DNA from: Sulfitobacter pontiacus
GTDB lineage: Bacteria > Pseudomonadota > Alphaproteobacteria > Rhodobacterales > Rhodobacteraceae
Direction of reading: 5' to 3'
NCBI RefSeq assembly: GCF_040790665.1
Contig: NZ_CP160849.1
Coordinates: 372,001-436,000 of the forward strand
Length of the DNA stretch: 64,000 nucleotides
Part shown: in pieces, positions 60,989-64,000 of the stretch
How positions within the stretch are numbered: the first letter of the stretch is position 1
Layout of the letters: every line of letters begins with the position of its first letter
Position numbers and translations under genes: made by a program
The notes under the pieces: generated by a model
What the model was told of the DNA's origin: nothing
Databases searched by the model: none
What the model saw: only the letters and a program-made list of their open reading frames with translations

Positions 60989-61593
60989 GTCACACTTTGC
61001 GCAGAATAATGCCATCTAATAAAACACTGTTCGGCCAACCAGTATATCATACCATGGACCACATTGTGGCTCATCTCAATAACTTCATACCCACATTCTT
61101 CAACAATAGGGCTAATTATCCTATCAATAACCAGCGCATTTATTTCAGCTTCTGTCTTGTGAGGTATTTCTAGATAAACTACGTTGTTAAATTCTAATTC
61201 TGCTTTAGCCAAAATGTGCACAAATATTTGTTGAGCAGTATGGTATAAAGACCAGCGTTCCAAAAGCTTAACGAACATTTCCTTTTTTTCAATCGCATCG
61301 AAGTATGATGCACTTTTCCCCGCTGCCTCCAGTTTGGCCTGAAGCCCACTAACGCCATCTACCGACCTCTTGCGGTGATACCTCGCGAGTTCGTCGATTA
61401 TCTCTCTCGTTTCGTCGTTGTCTTCCACTTGCTGTTGCAGTTTTGTCAATAGACGCTCAACCATACCCTTTGTTGGCAAAGCCATATGGTTGATTACTGT
61501 AGTCTTGTCGCGACCAATTAAATCGCCGTCGGCGCGTGCACCCTTTTGATAGACGTTGTTCACTTGGCTAGCTACGCTTGTCACGGCCGACAA
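60985..61593 (-). CDS. ABC-3C CTD-type effector/adaptor protein
   Basis: About 202 residues. The N-terminus carries GDLIGRDKTTVIN (23-35), the rest is helical with a C-terminal domain (about 140-202) suited to binding the middle component. No nuclease or TIR motif is visible. The first gene's tail has the same G-D-[IL]-[VI]-G-R-D-K motif, so the two proteins probably share an assembly interface. Start is a non-ATG codon (TTG 61593 or GTG 61584); the choice is uncertain. Confidence 0.65.
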   Translation of the reverse strand: MSAVTSVASQVNNVYQKGARADGDLIGRDKTTVINHMALPTKGMVERLLTKLQQQVEDNDETREIIDELARYHRKRSVDGVSGLQAKLEAAGKSASYFDAIEKKEMFVKLLERWSLYHTAQQIFVHILAKAELEFNNVVYLEIPHKTEAEINALVIDRIISPIVEECGYEVIEMSHNVVHGMIYWLAEQCFIRWHYSAQSVT

Positions 61594-61750
61594 TGTCTCC
61601 AGCTGCCTTGGCCCTGGTTTGATCTACTGAATTTCCACTTGCACCCGTATTTTGAGTTTTCTTCACGATTTTTAAGGTCACAAGTGCTCCACCCAGCCCG
61701 CCTGCAATGACCCCGCATAAGAAATCCCAAAACTCTAAACTGCCAAACAT
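61568..61750 (-). CDS. Small membrane protein with a GDIVGRDK tail
   Basis: 60 residues: one transmembrane helix (about 8-28, LEFWDFLCGVIAGGLGGALV), a basic patch, then an Asn/Gln/Ala-rich stretch ending GDIVGRDKRS. First gene of the ABC-3C-like operon, overlapping the second by 26 bp. A membrane effector or anchor is the natural reading: the shared GRDK motif could recruit it to the complex, so membrane damage may be the output. No homologue recognised with certainty. Confidence 0.65.
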   Translation of the reverse strand: MFGSLEFWDFLCGVIAGGLGGALVTLKIVKKTQNTGASGNSVDQTRAKAAGDIVGRDKRS

Positions 61751-62124
61751 CGCTGATTCCAAATAAAAGTTGTTCAGCGTATTAGGTACGAGCTGGACGA
61801 AGAATGCAACTCTCAGTTGCTTACTGGATATTATGGTGGAGGCTTGAGGCAGTAGCGGCCCCTAGCTCATAGCTAGCACTTTTTCCGGCTTAACCGCAGC
61901 GCACAGGTCCGCCCCCCTAGAACTACGCCTCGAGGAGACTGAGGGCCGTATGGGCGCATAAAAACAGATTTGAATCTGACCCGATAATGCCCCGCTTGCC
62001 GGTCATACCGCGCACTCGGTCTCGGCAGTAGTATTCGGTAAGAACAGATCGCGAATGTGCGGCAAAGCGTGTGGCAGACACATTTTAGAACTAAATCGCT
62101 AGCATCCAAGTCTTTGAAAATAAA
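61751..62124. other. Non-coding right end of the prophage
   Basis: 374 bp between the ABC-3C-like operon and the tRNA core. It holds the operon promoter region and the attP arm (including TTGAAAATAAA at 62114-62124, identical to 24903-24913). I see no gene. Confidence 0.65.
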
Positions 62125-62198
62125 TGGAGGCGAGTAGGAGAATCGAACTCCTGTACACGGATTTGCAATCCGCTGCGTAACCACTCCGCCAACTCGCC
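62125..62198 (-). tRNA. tRNA-Cys (anticodon GCA)
   Basis: 74 nt including encoded CCA. Acceptor stem GGCGAGT/ACTCGCC with discriminator U, anticodon loop TTGCAAA, T-arm GTTCGATTC. It is intact and is the integration target for both elements; its 3' half is duplicated twice to the left. Confidence 0.95.
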
Positions 62199-62295
62199 TC
62201 GGCCGCGATGACGCGGCTGGCACATGGGCCACTGGCCCCTATGCGTTTGGCGCTTATCCCGATTTTCTGGGGAAATGTCTAGCCCAGTTTAAAGC

Positions 62296-62324
62296 AAAAC
62301 GGCGGGAAAAATATCTCCCGCCGT
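62296..62324 (-). terminator. Intrinsic terminator of proB
   Basis: ACGGCGGGA/TCCCGCCGT stem (62299-62307 with 62316-62324), followed on the minus strand by TTTT, 12 nt past the proB stop. Confidence 0.85.
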
Positions 62325-62335
62325 GAAATGGTCAA

Positions 62336-63496
62336 TTACAGGGAAATGACGGGCTTGTCGTCTTCTTCGGGCGCGTCGAGCTGCAGGTGGTGATCTTCGA
62401 GGATCAGGATGTTTTCCGCCCCCACAACCGCGCTTTTGGTTTTGTAGCCGATGACGTCTTCGATCTCCATCTCGGGGTTACGCGCCATCAGGATCGTCTC
62501 TTCGGACGAGAAGTTGGTCAGCCCGCGGGCGAACTCGTTCCCCTGCTCGTCATAGACGTGAAGCACATCACCTTTAGAGAATTCGCCCTGAATCGACACC
62601 AGATCATCACGCTGCAAGCCGCGCTCCTTGGCGGTGATCGCGCGGACAGCCTCGTCCGTGACGACCAGCGTTCCGGCAACCTGCAAACGGTTGCTCAGCC
62701 AGATCATCAGCGGCGACGCCGCCTTGGCCGACGCCAGACAACGGGTGTGGCGGCGTTCGTTGTTCAGCACCGAGGAAATCGGGCGTTCGATGATACCGTC
62801 GGCGATGATCGTCTCGACACCGGCGTTCTGTGCCATATTGGCCGCCAGCATCTTGGTCAGCATGCCGCCGCTGCCCAATTCGCTGATGCTTTTGGTGGAT
62901 TCGAGGTGTTCGGACACGTCTTCGATTTCCTCGATGAACTGGGCACCGGGTTCGGAGGGGTCACGGTCATACAGGCCTTCGACGCTGGTCAGGATGATCA
63001 GGTGATCGGCCTCGACCATCTGGGCCACCTTGGCGGAAAGACGGTCATTGTCGCCCACTTTCAGGTCGCGTGTGGCGATGGAATCGTTCTCATTGATGAT
63101 GGGCAGGATCTGGTTTTCAAACAGCCGCAGCATGGTGTTCTTGATGTTCAGAAAGCGGCGACGCTCTTCCATGTCTTCGACGGTCACCAGCATTTGCGCC
63201 ACGTCAAAGTTGTATTCATTCGCAACCTGACGGTAGGCGTTCATCAGCAGGGGCTGACCACAGGCGGCCGCCGCTTGCTTGTCCAGAATACCGGCCTCTT
63301 CGGGGCGTTTCCCGATCATGTTCAGGCCAAGCGCGACCGAGCCTGACGAGGTCAGGATGATCTCGTATCCCTGGTCCTGAAGGTCCCCCAAATCCGCCAT
63401 GAGACCGTTCATGAAAGCATAGCGCAATGTCAGCTTTTCTTCATTGGCCAACAGGCTGGATCCGATTTTAACGACGATACGTTTCTTCTTGGACAC
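62336..63496 (-). CDS. proB: Glutamate 5-kinase
   Basis: First enzyme of proline synthesis: phosphorylates glutamate to glutamyl-5-phosphate. 386 residues: amino-acid kinase domain (about 1-270) with VVKIGSSLL (8-16) and NENDSIATRD (about 134-143), then a C-terminal PUA domain (about 285-370). Glycines and the lysine expected for ATP binding are present. No proA is visible inside the window on this side; it or obg may lie elsewhere. Confidence 0.95.
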   Translation of the reverse strand: MSKKKRIVVKIGSSLLANEEKLTLRYAFMNGLMADLGDLQDQGYEIILTSSGSVALGLNMIGKRPEEAGILDKQAAAACGQPLLMNAYRQVANEYNFDVAQMLVTVEDMEERRRFLNIKNTMLRLFENQILPIINENDSIATRDLKVGDNDRLSAKVAQMVEADHLIILTSVEGLYDRDPSEPGAQFIEEIEDVSEHLESTKSISELGSGGMLTKMLAANMAQNAGVETIIADGIIERPISSVLNNERRHTRCLASAKAASPLMIWLSNRLQVAGTLVVTDEAVRAITAKERGLQRDDLVSIQGEFSKGDVLHVYDEQGNEFARGLTNFSSEETILMARNPEMEIEDVIGYKTKSAVVGAENILILEDHHLQLDAPEEDDKPVISL

Positions 63497-63653
63497 GGGG
63501 AGACTTCTCCGGTTTATTGTTAAATTTCAACGCGTCATCCCGCGCGACACAGAATGCCGCAACGCAGAAAAACGCTGTGATTCGGGGATGTATAACATGT
63601 GGACACCAAGCATTTGCAACCGCCAAGCTAGGGCGCGCGGGATTACGCCACGC

Positions 63654-64000
63654 TCAGGCCGTGGTTTTCAGCCCTTCTAGCGCGGTACGGGTCGCGGCGG
63701 GAATCTCGGTCGGGCGGTGGTCGTCGCGGTTTACATAGACATGCACAAAGAACCCTTCGGCAGAGGCGTTTTCCTCGTCGTTCCGGAACAGGCCCAACTC
63801 CATCCGGACGGAGCTTTTGCCAAGCTGCGCCACCCGCAGCCCCGCTGTCACGCGGTCGGGGAAGGCCATCTCTCCGAAATAGCGGCAACCGGTTTCCACG
63901 ACGAGCCCGAAGGCGGGGCTGGTCTGCGGGTCCAGCAGCCCCCGTTCGATCAGCCAGCCGTTTACGGCCGTGTCAAACAGCGCATAGTGCACGACGTTGT
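63654..64000 (-). CDS. Acyl-CoA thioesterase (4HBT hotdog), partial at window edge
   Basis: The last 115 residues of a hotdog-fold protein: NVVHYALFDTAVN at the edge is the 4HBT region downstream of the usual D-x-x-G-H-V-N motif, which lies beyond 64000. The gene continues past the window. Substrate unknown; related in fold but not closely to the thioesterase at 989. Confidence 0.8.
   Translation of the reverse strand, partial: NVVHYALFDTAVNGWLIERGLLDPQTSPAFGLVVETGCRYFGEMAFPDRVTAGLRVAQLGKSSVRMELGLFRNDEENASAEGFFVHVYVNRDDHRPTEIPAATRTALEGLKTTA

Larger units (their letters stand above)
24903..62173. mobile_element. Integrated element 2: complete-looking myovirus prophage
   Basis: 37.2 kb between 60-bp direct repeats at tRNA-Cys. 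It has integrase, a Cro/CI-type switch, replication genes, a lambda-like packaging and head module, a P2-like contractile tail, lysis genes and cargo at both ends. No frameshifted or deleted structural gene was seen, so it may be inducible. Structural genes are GC-rich like the host; the cargo at 57-62 kb is AT-rich, suggesting a separate origin. Confidence 0.92.

Noticed and set aside
1-64000. CRISPR array, rRNA operon or insertion sequence
   Set aside because: No regularly spaced short repeats, rRNA sequence, transposase motif or IS-type terminal inverted repeats were found. The 254-bp tandem repeat and the 19-bp motif have the wrong spacing for CRISPR.

Overview
The window looks like chromosome of an alphaproteobacterium of the Roseobacter group (Rhodobacteraceae, Sulfitobacter-like). 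The GC-rich housekeeping genes (metF, valS, efp, tolC, proB), the pcm-tolC-popZ-like order and the DUF6280/DUF1992 genes point there; the genus is inferred, not proven.

Host left arm (1-19.7 kb): metF, a hotdog thioesterase, an orphan form II CoxL-type molybdenum hydroxylase subunit, valS, a crotonase, two PLP aminotransferases, an MsbA-like ABC exporter, a TIGR04283-type glycosyltransferase, ygfZ, efp, two small conserved genes, and the minus-strand series pcm, tolC, popZ-like. Several strong intrinsic terminators are visible. Host right arm (62.1-64 kb): tRNA-Cys(GCA), proB and the edge of a second thioesterase gene.

Between them lie two integrated elements in tandem, both inserted into the 3' half of the tRNA-Cys gene. 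Three copies of that half (19729, 24914, 62125) mark the boundaries; only the last belongs to an intact tRNA. Element 1 (5.2 kb) carries a nuclease, a DUF262 + HEPN RNase pair that looks like a defence operon, about 1.2 kb of non-coding DNA with a 254-bp tandem duplication, and a tyrosine integrase. Element 2 (37.2 kb) is a complete-looking myovirus prophage. Its late genes (minus strand, 52.1 to 27.0 kb) join a lambda-type packaging and head module (Nu1, A, portal, protease-capsid fusion, head-tail joining) to a P2-type contractile tail (V, W, J, I, H-like, FI, FII, E/E', T, U, X, D), with an amidase and nested spanins, a Mor-like activator, a ParB-methyltransferase and replication genes. A divergent Cro-like/CI-like switch with four operator-like sites sits near 53 kb, followed by a plus-strand operon ending in the integrase.

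Cargo sits at both prophage ends. On the left is an AbiEii-like nucleotidyltransferase with a small partner. On the right, between integrase and tRNA, are a membrane protein, a secreted Cys-rich peptide, a PUA/EVE-like + DUF3883 protein, and a tightly overlapping four-gene operon (small membrane protein, adaptor/effector, middle component, Rad50-like ATPase) that I read as an ABC-three-component conflict system. This last operon is the best candidate for an undescribed system. A 19-bp motif occurring about six times in one orientation across the prophage is the most unusual non-coding signal.
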